Of a DNA stretch of 64,000 nt, positions 1 to 11,548 are shown in pieces. Source of the stretch: Cryptomeria japonica. Its lineage: Eukaryota > Streptophyta > Pinopsida > Cupressales > Cupressaceae. The notes beneath the pieces are model-generated. The model was not told the origin of the DNA, made no database searches, and was given only the letters and a program-made list of their open reading frames with translations. Both the position numbers and the translations under genes were made by a program. Position 1 is the first letter of the stretch, and every line of letters begins with the position of its first letter. The stretch is taken from the NCBI RefSeq assembly GCF_030272615.1, contig NC_081410.1:567257152-567321151 (forward strand), written 5' to 3'.

Positions 1-335
1 ATATGAATGTGTTTGTAAGATAGTGAGTCTTCCCTGGGTTCTAGCCCTTTGTTGTTTTTGAGAAGTGAACTCTAGGCAGTGTACCAAAATGCATGTGCAT
101 TTCCCATTGTAATATTTCATATACTTCTAACAAGGTATTATCATATTGTGGGTAGGTTCCCACTGTGTTTGACTAGTTTTTCCACATCAAGAATCTTGGT
201 ATTATGTGTGTTATTGATGTGGTGTTGATTTATGCTTCATGTTTATTCATCAGATCTAAAATTATGTTTGAGTTAAAAAATATTTTGAGAAAATTGATTC
301 ACCCCCCCCCCCAGTTTAATTTCTTGTTGCCAACA
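1..335 (+). repeat. Copia element A, 5' LTR, truncated by window edge
   Basis: The 335 bases align with the last 349 bases of the LTR at 15589-16965, with position 1 matching 16617, so about 1.0 kb of this LTR lies left of the window. It ends in a C-tract, then TTGCCAACA, directly before a primer binding site. The two LTRs differ at many positions (roughly 90% identity by eye), so this insertion is old. Confidence 0.9.
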
Positions 336-337
336 AT

Positions 338-350
338 TGGTATCAGAGTT
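338..350 (+). other. Primer binding site of element A
   Basis: TGGTATCAGAGTT lies two bases after the LTR end. It matches the 3' end of plant initiator methionine tRNA (TGGTATCAGAGC), the usual primer of plant copia elements, with the final bases changed. Confidence 0.85.
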
Positions 351-390
351 GGTTCTTCCAAAGAAGCTTGAACACTTGAGTTGATCCAAG

Positions 391-1430
391 ATGGCAACTT
401 ATAAGAAGGATAGTCTGAGATTTGATGGATCAAATTACACTCTTTGGAAAAGTCGGATGGAGTGTCACTTGAGATGCATTGGTGAAGATTATTGGAATAT
501 TACTAAAAATGTGTATATAATTCCTCAGAATGGTCCTACAACTTTGGATGAGATAAAGGAAATTGAATACAATATTAGAGCTTAGGAAGCATTTTTCAGT
601 GCCTTGACTGATTTTGAAATGACAAATGTGATGGATTTGTAAATTGCTTATGAGATTTGGAAGAAGTTGGAAACTTTGTATGAAAGTAAAATTCGTGTGA
701 AGATTGTCAAGTTGCAGAGCTTGAAGGGAATGTATGAATTGTTGAAGATGGGTGAAGATGAGAAAATTACTTCTTTTATACATAAATTGAATGAGCTTGT
801 GTGCAATATCAGATGTGTTGGTGAAGTACTGGAAGAATCAAATATTGTTGCTAAAGTGTTGAGATCCTTGGCTCCTGCTTACAAGCACAAAGTTGTTGCC
901 ATTGAGGAGATTCGGACCGTGACTAATGTGACTAGAGACATGTTGACTGGAAATTGTGTTGCCCTTGAATTGAGTGAGTTTGGTGACTCTCTTCCTAAGA
1001 TATAATTTGCATTCAAAGCTACTATTTCCAAAAAACAGAGATATGATCTAGGAGAAAGTTCTTCAAGAAGGGTATCTAGATATGAGAAAGAGATGAAGGA
1101 TCTTTAAGAAGAAGAAAAATAACTTGAGAATCTTGAATCCCTTATTTCCAAGAGATTTCCTAAAGGAGCTGGTAAATATGAAGGAAAAATTGCCTCTTAA
1201 ATGCTTTTCATGTAATAAAATAGGACATTTTGCTTCAAGGTGTCTAGAAAACGCTCCTAGGAAGCAATACAAGCCTAAATATCAAAAGAAATGTTATTAT
1301 GATGTTGATGGTGTGACAGATGATGAATCTAAGAAAGGAAATTCAGGTGATGATGAATGGGTATTTATTGCTATCAAGGAAGATGATCCAGTGCCTAGTG
1401 ATTCTATAGGACAAAGATTTGGCTACTAAA
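391..1430 (+). pseudogene. Element A gag (copia nucleocapsid), broken
   Basis: Gag coats the element RNA in a cytoplasmic particle. It opens at ATG 391 with a copia gag start (LRFDGSNYTLWKSRME, then the gag helices). In-frame stops come at 583 and about 640, and the frame shifts before the zinc knuckle. The second readable block, 667-1005, holds the conserved segment around residues KITSFIHKLNEL and VLRSLAPAYKHKV. The CCHC knuckle is intact at 1202-1243 (CFSCNKIGHFASRC). It follows the primer binding site by about 40 bases, as expected. It cannot make a full Gag. Confidence 0.9.
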
Positions 1431-2640
1431 GTTGTTGAGAAAAATGAATGGGCTATTGACAATGGTTTCTCTCATAATATGACAAGTGATAAGAGTAAGT
1501 TTGTGAGAATGGAAAAGTATGATGATGGTGTAGTAAGATTTGGTGATGACAAAGCTGGTATAATTCATGGTAGAGGTTCCATTTCTCTTGATGGTAAGCA
1601 CAATATTGATGATGTCTTGTATGTAGAAGGTCTAAATCATAATCTTTTGAGTGTTGGATAGATGGTTGACAAGGGATATGATTTACAATTCAAGAATGGC
1701 AAGTGTAGAATCTTAAGTGGTTCTGGAATTGAGATTACATCAGGGACAAAGACCAAAGGTAATATCTTTCACTTGAATGCTGGTGGTAAAAGTTGTTTGA
1801 TTTCTCAGATTAATGAAAGTTGGTTATGGCATAGGAAGATGTGTCATTTGAATTTCGATTGCATGGTTAAGATAAGTTCTACTCAAGCAGTGAGAGATCT
1901 TCCTATGTTGGTAAACCCTCCTAATCTGGTATGCAAGGAATGTTAGTTAGGGAAGAAGACAAGAGTTGGTTTTGAAAGCAAACAGTATTGTTCTAATGGA
2001 TTATTGGATCCTGTGCATCCTAATTTGTGTGGTCTTTCTAGAGTGAGAAGCTTGCAGGGAGACGGGTATTTCATGTTGATGATTGATGACTATTCAAGGA
2101 TGATGTGGGTTAAAAGTTCTTAACGGAGAATTCTGAAGCCTTGGAGAAGTTCAAGATTTTCAAAGCCATGGTTGAGAACGAGACAGGATTGAAACTAAAG
2201 TGTCTAAGATCTGACAGAGGTGGTGAATTCACTTCTAGTGAGTTCAATGTATTTTGTGAAGAGTATGGAGTGAAGAGATAGCTATCTACACCTAGAACTT
2301 CTCAGCAGAATGGTGTTGTGGAGAGGAAGAACATAACAATTCAAAAAGCTGATAGAACCATGATATTGAAAAGAAACATTCTGCATATTGGAGACAAGTT
2401 GTGATTACTATTATATACACTCTTAACCAGGTGCATATCAATGGTGATACCGATAAGACTCCTTGTGAGTTATGGTTTGGTCATATTCCTACAGTTAGAT
2501 ATTTCAAGATTTTTGGAAGTAAATGCTATATCAAAAGAGATGAAGATCTAGGGAAGTTTGATGTTGTGATGAAGGAATTTTTCTTGGTTATTCTACTAAG
2601 AGAAAGGCCTATCAGTGTTATAATAAGAGACTGAGAAAGA
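1375..2640 (+). pseudogene. Element A protease and integrase, copy 1
   Basis: This block encodes the aspartic protease and integrase part of a copia polyprotein. The protease site reads DNGFSHNM where active copies have DSGCSHHM, so the catalytic DSG is lost. The pre-integrase zinc finger follows (LWHRKMCHLNFDCMVK, 1826-1873, and CKEC near 1933). The integrase core has KCLRSDRGGEF near 2200 and a damaged TPRTSQQNGVVERKN near 2290. Stops interrupt at 1659, 1947 and later, and a frame change occurs near 2120. The stretch recurs at 9396-10680 with the same stops. Copy 1 lacks 15 bases near 1407 that copy 2 has. Confidence 0.9.
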
Positions 2641-3468
2641 TAGTTGAAAGATCTAATGTGAAAGTTGATGAAGTAATGAGTATCATCCCAGATGCTCCGA
2701 ATATGATGTAAATGATCAGATTGATAGCTATGATAAAGGAAAGCAAGTGCAAACCCATAATCTAATTCAAATTATTCTTGAAAAGAAAAAAAATCAAGGA
2801 GAGACTAGTGCTAGTGCAGAAGAAAGAACTCAAGAGTCTGAAAATCAAGAAAAATCCGAAGGCTCCCAGGTATGTGAGGTTGAATCATTCAAAACTACAA
2901 AGCATAGGAGATAAGAATAAATGTGTGATGACTAGAAGAATAATTGCTTGATTTCTAAGATTGAACCTAAATATGTTAATGAAGCACGCAAATATGAAAA
3001 TTGGGTTAAAGCAATGGAAGAAGAATTGAACCAAATTGAAAAGAATAATACATGGATTCGTGTTCCTAGACCTAAGGATAAAAATGTAATTGGAACTAAA
3101 TAGATCTTTTGAAACAAATTGGATGAACAAGGTGAAGTTGTTAGGAACAAAGAACGACTTGTTTGTAAGGGATATTCTCAGATGGAAAGAATTGACTTTG
3201 AAGAGACTTTTTCTCCAGTGGCAAGAATTGAAGTTGTTATATTATTTCTTTCTTATGTTGCTTACAAAGAATTCAAAGTTTATCAAATGGATGTCAAGTC
3301 AGCCTTTCTCAATGGTAAGTTGGAAGAGGAAGTTTATATTAAGCAACCAAATGGATTTTAGTTGATAGATCAGGAAGATATGGTTTGCAAACTGAAGAAA
3401 GCATTGTATGGATTGAAGAAAGCCCCAAGAGCATGGTATGCCAAATTGGATAAGTATTTGTTGAAGCT
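2641..3468 (+). pseudogene. Element A reverse transcriptase, N-terminal half, copy 1
   Basis: This is the start of the copia reverse transcriptase, after a low-complexity linker. Recognisable blocks are the [11 protein letters not shown] segment (about 3070-3100), [25 protein letters not shown] (3159-3230) and [23 protein letters not shown] (3282-3350), then [22 protein letters not shown]-to-TAG and CAG-to-TAG type stops occur at about 3101 and 3360. The gene is cut at 3468 in KYLLKL by insertion of LTR X. Its continuation is at 14264. Confidence 0.9.
3464..3468. other. Target site duplication AAGCT of LTR X (left)
   Basis: AAGCT occurs here directly before the LTR start TGTTGG and again at 14264-14268 directly after the LTR end CTAACA. 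Removing X and one AAGCT joins the reverse transcriptase reading frame (K-L-G-F). Confidence 0.9.
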
Positions 3469-3494
3469 TGTTGGTCATTTGGGGCAATTGATTA
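3469..3494 (+). repeat. Solo LTR X, 5' tip (copy 1)
   Basis: The first 26 bases of a plus-strand copia LTR (TGTTGGTCATTTGG...). It is cut here by element Y. The same tip, 13 bases longer, is at 11510-11548, and the body is at 13225-14263. Confidence 0.75.
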
Positions 3495-5170
3495 TGTTTT
3501 GTCATTGATGCCAACACTAACCGTTTGGATGCTTTATTGGCACCCTTCTAGTCCCGGTAGGTTAAGTGGTTTCTGGTTAGCTTGGATCCGACATGATCTA
3601 ATAGGCTCCAGTATAGTCTGGTGTGATAGTTCTGATACTTAATATAAGTATAGATCCAATAGCCAACAAGATGAGTGGGGGGGGGTGAATCATACAAACT
3701 TAATCATCCATAAAAACATTAGATTCAACCTTGGTAACATACATTTCAGTAATATAACCAAAACTGTTAAACATGTAAACTCAAAAGCATATAAACATCA
3801 TAAACCTCATAACACCAGAATTAACGTGGAAACCCAAATAGGGAAAAACCACTGTGGGATTTCAGACCCACTAAGAAATATACTCTTCTAGAGTATGCTC
3901 GGTTAAAAGCAAATTCTGTTAAAGATTACAAACACATTGCTAGATGTGACCCAGTTAAGGGATTTCCCTTAGATCTGTTAGGATCTTCACTTTGTTAGAA
4001 GTGACCTTGTTAAAGGATTTCAAACACTCAATCAGAATGTCACCTTGCTAGAGGGTTTTACAAATAACACTGTTAAGTCCACTCGGTTAAGAGATTTTCT
4101 GTCACTTTCACAAAATAACAGTAATAAAATCTATCTGCAACTTCACATCTAAAATGCTAAAGCAGATTCCTATTTGTTCAATACAATTTAGACATAGAAC
4201 TAATCTTGTCTATCTGTTGGGCTTCTATACTCTGTTATTTTAATAGGTCTTCAAGCTTCTGTGCTCGGTAATAACTATGTAGCATCCCCGTGCATACACT
4301 TGCCCGCATACATTGTTTATCAACAGTTTCCTATTTATAAACAATTCGGTAACCGCTTAATCTCCTTGATCACATTTCCCATGATCAATCATAGCCATCA
4401 GATCTTCGATCTTGTCTAGGTTCAATGCATCTTTTGATCTGAAAATGTTTTACCCCACCTTGGAACTTGCATACATTTCTTGGAACTTGTGCCAGGGTAT
4501 TGCAATTCAATCTGAGTTGTAGATCTTCATGCCAACTTTTCATTGCCTTAGATTCGTTAACAAACTTCTTCCACAGCTCACCAATCATTTAATCAGTTCC
4601 AGCTCATCAACTTCTTTCATTAAATAACACATGTAAACATTTAATGCATTCTGTTATAGCTCGGTTGCAACTCGGTAACAACTCAGTGAATACTAAACTT
4701 CACTTGGTAGACATTCCGCCTTCATTAACCGATAGCGATAGCCTTAGGGTTTACCAACTAGGTTCCTTAGGGTTTACCGACTAGGTTCTTTGCTTGATAA
4801 CATAGTATAGTATTAACCTTTACAATTTACAACATATGTATGATGTTAAAACAATCTAAAACATCATGATCTCATCATTGTCTGACTCGGTACTAGTTTC
4901 CCATTGAATACCTTATTCATCCCCTTATTCATCATATTATTTCCTGTGTCTTATATGGACATCTTTATAATCTTCATATCATACTTCTCAAGATATGGCA
5001 ACATCATATGGAATTAGAAAATCAATTTCTTGACATCAATGACAAAATAATAATATCAAGACAGTAAACATCTTTAATCAGTTATATCCATAATCATCAA
5101 CAACCTTCTCAATATCCTTATGAAATGCCAACAATCTTTCATTGTCTATTATAATGCAATATTGCCAACA
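3495..5170 (-). repeat. Copia element Y, 3' LTR
   Basis: Read on the minus strand, this LTR starts TGTTGGCAATATTG right after a purine tract. It carries a C-tract motif (GATTCACCC...) and ends ...AATGACAAAACA. About 1.68 kb. It matches 11549-13224 closely across its whole length. It contains the conserved copia U5-like block (GTGGG...CCCAC...GTGGTTTTTCCC) in minus orientation around 3810-3870. Confidence 0.85.
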
Positions 5171-5186
5171 ATCTCCCCCTTTTGCA
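5171..5186 (-). other. Polypurine tract of element Y
   Basis: On the minus strand this reads GCAAAAGGGGGAGAT, directly before the LTR start TGTTGG. It is the usual plus-strand primer for copia reverse transcription. Confidence 0.85.
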
Positions 5187-5586
5187 TTGATGGAAAAACC
5201 AATTGATTTGACCTTAAAAGATTTAGATTGTTGTGATTTTGAAATGCTGAAATGCTCTCCCCCATACATTAGACTTCTCCTCTTTTCTTCAGTCTTCTTC
5301 CTCTATATCAGTCTTCTCCTCTTTTGTAGGTCTTCTCCCCCTTTGATAACAATGCCAAAAAGTAAAGAAATAAAAGCATAATTTCTTCCTTGTATGAAGT
5401 GATTTCCTGCTGTTGTGTATCAATTGAGTCTCGGTCAGAGCATTTGTCTTCAATTCTTGTTCCCTGTAATATTTCCTGTATTATTTCCTATACACCTTTA
5501 GAAAACATCCTAAAGTGTATAAATCAGCATTAATTCCCAGAAGATATGCGATAGAGTCATCGGATTGATGCTTTCACCGAACTCAG

Positions 5587-7072
5587 TCAGTGAGTAGAAG
5601 ATAGGGGTAGGACCCCTAACTTAATTCTAAGATATTCAAAAGTGTCCCTTGGTAGTGGCTTGGTGAAGATATATGCTATTTGTTCCTTTGTGCTAACATA
5701 CTCCAACACCACTTTCTTCTCTTGAGCTTCTTCTCTAAGATAATGATATTTGATAGAGATGTGCTTTGTCTTAGAGTGCATAACAGGATTCTTTGAAATA
5801 TTAATGGCACTAGTATTGTCACATAATATAGTTACTGGCTCGGTAACTTTCTCATTTATACCTTCCAACAGTTGTTTGATCTATGCAATGTTGGTACAAT
5901 TTAGTGCTGCAGCAACGTATTCAGCTTCTGTTGTTGACTGTGAAACACATCCTTGTTTCTTGCTAAGCCAACTCACTAGTCTTTCTCCTAAAAAGAAAGC
6001 TCCTCCACTTGTGCTTTTTCTGTCATCAATGTTGCCTGCCCAATCAGCATCAGTATAAACTTTTAAATCAAAATCATTTCCTTTCTAATATACTAATCCA
6101 TAATCCTCTGTCCCTTTCAAGTATCTAAAAAATTAGTTTTATTGTTGTCATGTGTGTTTCCTTAGAATCTGCAGAGAATCTTGCAATTATACCTAATGCA
6201 TGTGCTATATCTGGTCTGTTGTGAACAACATATTGTAGCTTTCCAATCATGGATCGGTAAAGTGTCTCATCAACAGATGCAGATTCATCATTCTTTGACA
6301 ATTTATAGTTGGTAGTCATAGGAGTACTTACTGGTTTTGAATCTTCCATTCCAAATTTCTTCAAGATTTTCTTTATGTACTTGGATTGAGTAATGAAAAT
6401 CTCATTTTTCATTTGCAGTATCTGTAAACCTATAGAATACTTTATGTCACCGATTAAGGACATCTCAAATTATTTGCTCATTTCATTTCCAAAGTTCTTG
6501 CATAAAGAGTCGTTGCCACAAAATATAATATCATCAACAAATATGGCTGAGATTAGTATTCCATTTTCATCATTCTTCATGTACATATTGTTGTTCTCAC
6601 TTGTCCTTATAAAACCAATCTTAATCAAATAAGAGTGCAATCTTTCATGCCATGCTCTAGGTGCTTGTTTCAAACCATATAAAGCTTTGTTCAATTTACA
6701 TACCTGATCTTTATTAGTGTCTTCAACAAATCATTCAGGTTGTTCAATAAAAACTTCTTCTTCTAATATTCCATTCAGAAATGCAGATTTAACATCCATT
6801 TGATATACGTTGAAGTTTTTGAAAGCAGCATAGGCCAACAATGTTCTTACTCCTTCAAGTCTAGCAATAGGTGCAAAAGTTTCACCATAATCAATTCCTT
6901 CTTCTTGAGCATAACCTTTGCAAACTAGTCTTGCCTTGTTCTGAATGACCTCACCTTTTTCATTTAGCTTGTTTCTGAAAATCCACTTTGTACCGATTAC
7001 ATTTTTGTCCTTCGGTCTTGGGATTAGTGTCCATGTGTCATTCTTCTTGATTTGATCAATCTCTTCTGTCAT
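5587..7072 (-). pseudogene. Element Y reverse transcriptase and RNase H, broken
   Basis: Read right to left, the reverse transcriptase begins in the block at 6731-7072 ([49 protein letters not shown]). It continues at 6470-6694 with ALYGLKQAPRAW and the catalytic FVDDIIF motif, then 6125-6463 (GDIKYSIGLQIL, KPVSTPM). RNase H ends at 5587-5868 with LCDNTSAINISKNPVMHSKTKHI and FTKPLPRDTFEYLR. Stops separate the blocks, for example at 6464-6469 and in the first half of RNase H (5869-6124). Domains are in normal copia order, and no large deletion is obvious. Confidence 0.9.
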
Positions 7073-7081
7073 AGCATTTAT

Positions 7082-8660
7082 CTAATCTTCACTGTTAAAT
7101 GCCTCCTTCACTATTCTCAGTTCAAATTCAGATATCAGACATGTGTTCTGTCTCAGTTTGTTCCTTGTCATCACTGGATCATCCTTATCTCCTATAATCT
7201 GACTTGGTTCATGATGTCTTTTGACATACTTGGCTAATACAGGCTCGGTATGCTCTGTATGATCTTCTTCATCACTCAGTAACTGGATATTCTCTTCATT
7301 TTCTTCAACAGTCTTCTTGGTAAGACTTCTCGGTTGAACATAGACAAATTCATCATAGTCTTCTGGTTCCTTGGAATTTCCTTCATCATTTCTTTCTGCA
7401 AATTCATCAATTTTCACATTTGCACTTTCTACTATTTTGTTAGATGATTTGATCAGATATTTAAATGCTTTGCTTCTAGAAGAATAACCTAGAAACGTTC
7501 CTTCTTCACTTTCCTAATCAAATTTGCCATTTCTATCATCTTTGTGAACATAGCATCTACTTCCAAAGATTTTAAAATAACTAACATTAGGTTTCTTATC
7601 ATACCAGATTTCATATGGTGTCTTCAAAGTACCTTTCTTCAATTGAACTCGGTTCAAGGTGTAAACTGCTATGCTTATTGCTTCTCTCCAAAATATTTGT
7701 GGCACCTTCTTTTCAATCATCAATGTTCTAGCACAATCCACAATAGATCTGTTTCTTCTCTCAGCTATTCCATTCTGTTGTGGAGTTCTCGGTGCAGAGA
7801 CTTGCCTTTTAATACCATGATCATTGCAAAATAAATTAAACTCATCATATGTGAACTCTCCTCCTCTATCTGATCTAAGACATTTCAGTTGTCTTCCTGT
7901 TTCATTTTCAACTCTTGCCTTGTACCATTTAAACATTTGAAAAGCTTCTGATTTTTCTTTTAAAAACATTACTGACATCATCCTTGAATAGTCATCCACA
8001 AATAATATGAAATATTTATCACCATAATAACTTTGAACTTTCATAGGACTACAAAGATCAGTGTGCACTAGATCTAAAATTCCCTTAGAAGTGTAAGACT
8101 TACTTGTAAAGCCTGATCTTGTCATCTTACCCATCTGGCATCCTCAGCACATAGCATTCTTAGGTTTTTCAAGACTTGGTAGACCTCTTACTCAATGCTT
8201 CTTGCTTATTTTGATCAGATTATCAAAATTTACATGACAAAACCTTTTATGTCATAACTAGGTATCATCTAACTTTGCATGCAAACATTTATTCCGAGTT
8301 GAGTCAAGGTGAAATGTATTACCTTTTGTTTGTGTCCCGGTAGCAGCTAACTTTCCATTCTTGTCATGAACTTTCACAATTCCCTTCTGAAATTCTATTC
8401 GGTAACCTGTGTTGTTTAGTTGTGCTACACTCAACAAATTATATTTCAAACCTTCAACCCAATAAGCATCATTGCATCTTGCATTGTCAAGAAGTGTTAT
8501 AGATCATTTTCCTTTCCCTGGATATGGTGCATCATTACCAAATCTGACATAGCCTCCATCATAATCTTCTAATATAATAAACTTGTGTTTATCTCCTATC
8601 ATATGATGTGAGCATCCACTATCTATAATCCAAGAATCATTAGTGTTTATGTGAGATATT
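7082..8660 (-). pseudogene. Element Y protease and integrase, broken
   Basis: The protease site, near 8610-8640, reads IIDSGCSHHMIGDKHK, so the catalytic DSG is intact. The pre-integrase zinc region follows (8258-8449 and about 8150-8250) with stops. The longest block, 7514-8134, is the integrase core: DLVHTDLCSPM, FVDDYSRMM, KCLRSDRGGEF and PQQNGIAERRNRS supply the D, D and E of the active site. A charged linker (7082-7417) leads to the reverse transcriptase. Typical stops replace W or Q codons. The element is dead by nonsense mutation, although its domain residues are kept. Confidence 0.9.
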
Positions 8661-9395
8661 AGGGATTTTTCTTCATACCTTTCTTCATCCGATCCATCTT
8701 TGATAGATACATAAACTACTTCCTCTGTATCTGTATCATCTGATTTATCATCATTGGATTCCTCATCAGCTATTAGGCATGTCTTTCTATCTCTTCTTCT
8801 GAAGTCTCGGTGTCCTCTGTAATGATTATCTTATTGTCTGTCATCTCGGTAATCTCTCTTTTCAGTAAAATCTTTGTCAGGATAGTTAGAAGCCATATGT
8901 CCTATCTTATCACAATTGAAACATTTCAAAGGTAGCTTTCCTTTATACTTACCTTTGCCTCTCAGTAACCTTTTGGCTAGTAGTGCTTCAAATTCTTCTT
9001 GCTTTCTGATTTCCTCATACAATTTGTGTACTGCCTTCATGTTCTTATGAAATCTTTCACTTGCTCCACTGTGATCTCCTTCAGAGTACTTATACTTTCT
9101 TTCATCGAAATCATTAGATTCATCAAGATAAAAAGAACTAAATGCAGATTCAACTTTATTTACCGAAGATCCACTGTTATCAAAATTACTTAACTCAAAT
9201 GCATGTAGCTTACCAATAGTAGGATATAAAGAAACTGGCATATTAGGTACAGACCTCAATTCATTGATTGCAGAGACTCAGATTGCATAAGCTGGTAGAA
9301 GCGTTCTTAACAACTTACTTTTTATATCCTTTTCTTCAATAGTTCCACCTGCTCCTTTGATTTGATTGACAATCTCCTTTAGTCTTGTACTGTAC
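8661..9395 (-). pseudogene. Element Y gag, 5' end missing
   Basis: The gag is read from 9395 leftward. It begins in mid-protein at RLKEIVNQIKGAGGTIEEKD, so the N-terminal part is absent, as are the primer binding site and 5' LTR that should lie to the right. Then come LLPAYAI and NELRSVPNMPVS. The zinc knuckle reads CFNCDKIGHMASNYPD near 8890-8935, where the last cysteine has become tyrosine. At 9396 the sequence switches abruptly to plus-strand element A, the junction of the tandem duplication. Confidence 0.88.
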
Positions 9396-10680
9396 CAAGG
9401 AAGATGATCCAGTGCCTACTGATTCTACTAGTTGCATTAATGAGGACAAAGATTTGGCTATTAAAGTTGTTGAGAAAAATGAATGGGCTATTGACAATGG
9501 TTTCTCTCATAATATGACAAGTGATAAGAGTAAGTTTGTGAGCATGGAAAAGTATGATGGTGGTGTAGTAAGATTTGGTGATGACAAAGTTGGTATAATT
9601 CATGGTGGAGGTTCCATTTCTCTTGATGGTAACCACAATATTGATGATGTCTTGTATGTAGAAGGTCTAAATCATAATCTTTTGAGTGTTGGATAGATGG
9701 TTGACAAGGGATATGATTTACAATTCAAGAATGGCAAGTGTAGAATCTTAAGTGGTTCTGGAATTGAGATTGCATCAGGGACAAAGACCAAAGGTAATAT
9801 CTTTCACTTGAATGCTGGTGGTAAAACTTGTTTGATTGCTCAGATTGATGAAAGTTGGTTATGGCATAGGAAGATGTGTCATTTGAATTTTGATTGCATG
9901 GTTAAGATAAGTTCTACTCAAGCAGTGAGAGATCTTCCTATGTTGGTAAAGCCTACTAATCTGGTATGCAAGGAATGTTAGTTAGGGAAGCAGACAAGAG
10001 TTGGTTTTGAAAGCAAATAGTATTGTTCTAATGGATTATTGGATCTTGTGCATCCTAATTTGTGTGGTCTTTCTAGAGTGAGAAGCTTGTAGGGAGACAG
10101 GTATTTCATGTTGATGATTGATGAATATTCAAGGATGATGTGGGTTAAAAGTTCTTAAGGGAGAATTCTGAAGCCTTGGAGAAGTTCAAGATTTTCAAAT
10201 CCATGGTTGAAAATGAGACATGATTGAAACTAAAGTGTCTAAGATCTGACAGAGGTGGTGAATTCACTTCCAGTGATGTGAGTTCAATGTATTTTGTGAA
10301 GAGCATGGAGTGAAGAGACAGTTATCTACACCTAGAACTCCTCAGCAGAATGGTGTTGTGGAGAGGACGAACATAACAATTTTGAAAGCTAATAGAACCA
10401 CAATGTTGAAAAGAAACGTTCTACATATTGGAGAGAAGTTGTGAGTATTGTTATATACACTCTTAACCAGGTGCATAACAATGGTGATACCGATAAGACT
10501 CCTTGTGAGTTATGGTTTGGTCATATTCCTACAGTTAGATATTTCAAGATTTTTGGAAGTAAATGCTATATCAAAAGAGATGAAGATCTAGGGAAGTTTG
10601 ATGTTGTGATGAAGGAATTTTTTTTGGTTATTCTACTAAGAACAAGGCCTATCGGTGTTATAATAAGAGATTGAGAAAGA
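9396..10680 (+). pseudogene. Element A protease and integrase, copy 2
   Basis: This repeats 1375-2640 almost base for base, in the same orientation and with the same nonsense codons (for example the TAG after GLNHNLLSVG and after LVCKEC). It starts abruptly in the middle of the gag-protease linker, with no LTR or gag before it, because it is the right-hand copy of a tandem duplication. The protease again reads DNGFSHNM. The integrase blocks LRSDRGGEF and TPRTPQQNGVVER are readable. Differences from copy 1 are scattered substitutions and small indels. Confidence 0.9.
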
Positions 10681-11509
10681 TAGTTGAAAGATCTAATGTG
10701 AAAGTTGATGAAGGTAATGAGTATCATCCCAGATGCTCCGAATATGATTTAAATGATCAAGTTGATAGCTATGATAAAGGAAAGCAAGTGCAGACCCATA
10801 ATATAATTCAAATTATTCTTGAAAAGAAAAAAAATCAAGGAGAGACTAGTGCTAGTGCAGAAGAAAGAACTCAAGAGTCTGAAAATCAAGAAAAATCCTA
10901 AGGCTCCCAGGTATGTGAGGCTGAATCATTCAAAACTACAAAGCATAGGAGATAAGAATAAATGTGTGATGACTAGAAGAATAATTGCTTTATTTCTAAG
11001 ATTGAACCTAAATATGTTAATGAAGCACACAAATATGAAAATTGGGTTAAAGCAATGGAAGAAGAATTGAACCAAATTGAAAAGAATAATACATGGATTC
11101 GTGTTCCTAGACCTAAGGATAAAAATGTAATTGGAACTAAATAGATCTTCTGAAACAAATTGGATGAACAAGGTGAAGTTGTTAGGAACAAAGCACAACT
11201 TGTTTGTAAGGGATATTCTCAGATGGAAAGAATTGACTTTGAAGAGACTTTTTCTCCAGTGGCAAGAATTGAAGTTGTTATATTATTTCTTTCTTATGTT
11301 GCTTACAAAGAATTCAAAGTTTATCAGATGGATGTCAAGTCAGCCTTTCTCAATGGTGAGTTGGAAGAGGAAGTTTATATTAAGCAACCAGATGGATTTT
11401 AGTTGATAGATTAGGAAGATATGGTTTGCAAACTGAAGAAAGCATTGTATGGATTGAAGAAAGCCCCAAGAGCATGGTATGCCAGATTGGATAAGTATTT
11501 GTTGAAGCT
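10681..11509 (+). pseudogene. Element A reverse transcriptase, N-terminal half, copy 2
   Basis: Repeat of 2641-3468. [25 protein letters not shown] and [23 protein letters not shown] are clear. [23 protein letters not shown] ends at AAGCT (11505-11509), where LTR X begins. The same stops as in copy 1 are present, so decay preceded the duplication. Translations in other frames here are shadows. Confidence 0.9.
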
Positions 11510-11548
11510 TGTTGGCCATTTGGGGCAATTGATTATGTTTTGCATTGA
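11510..11548 (+). repeat. Solo LTR X, 5' tip (copy 2)
   Basis: TGTTGGCCATTTGG..., the same tip as 3469-3494. It keeps 13 extra bases between two TGTTTTG words. Their loss in copy 1 fits a deletion between short direct repeats. Confidence 0.75.
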
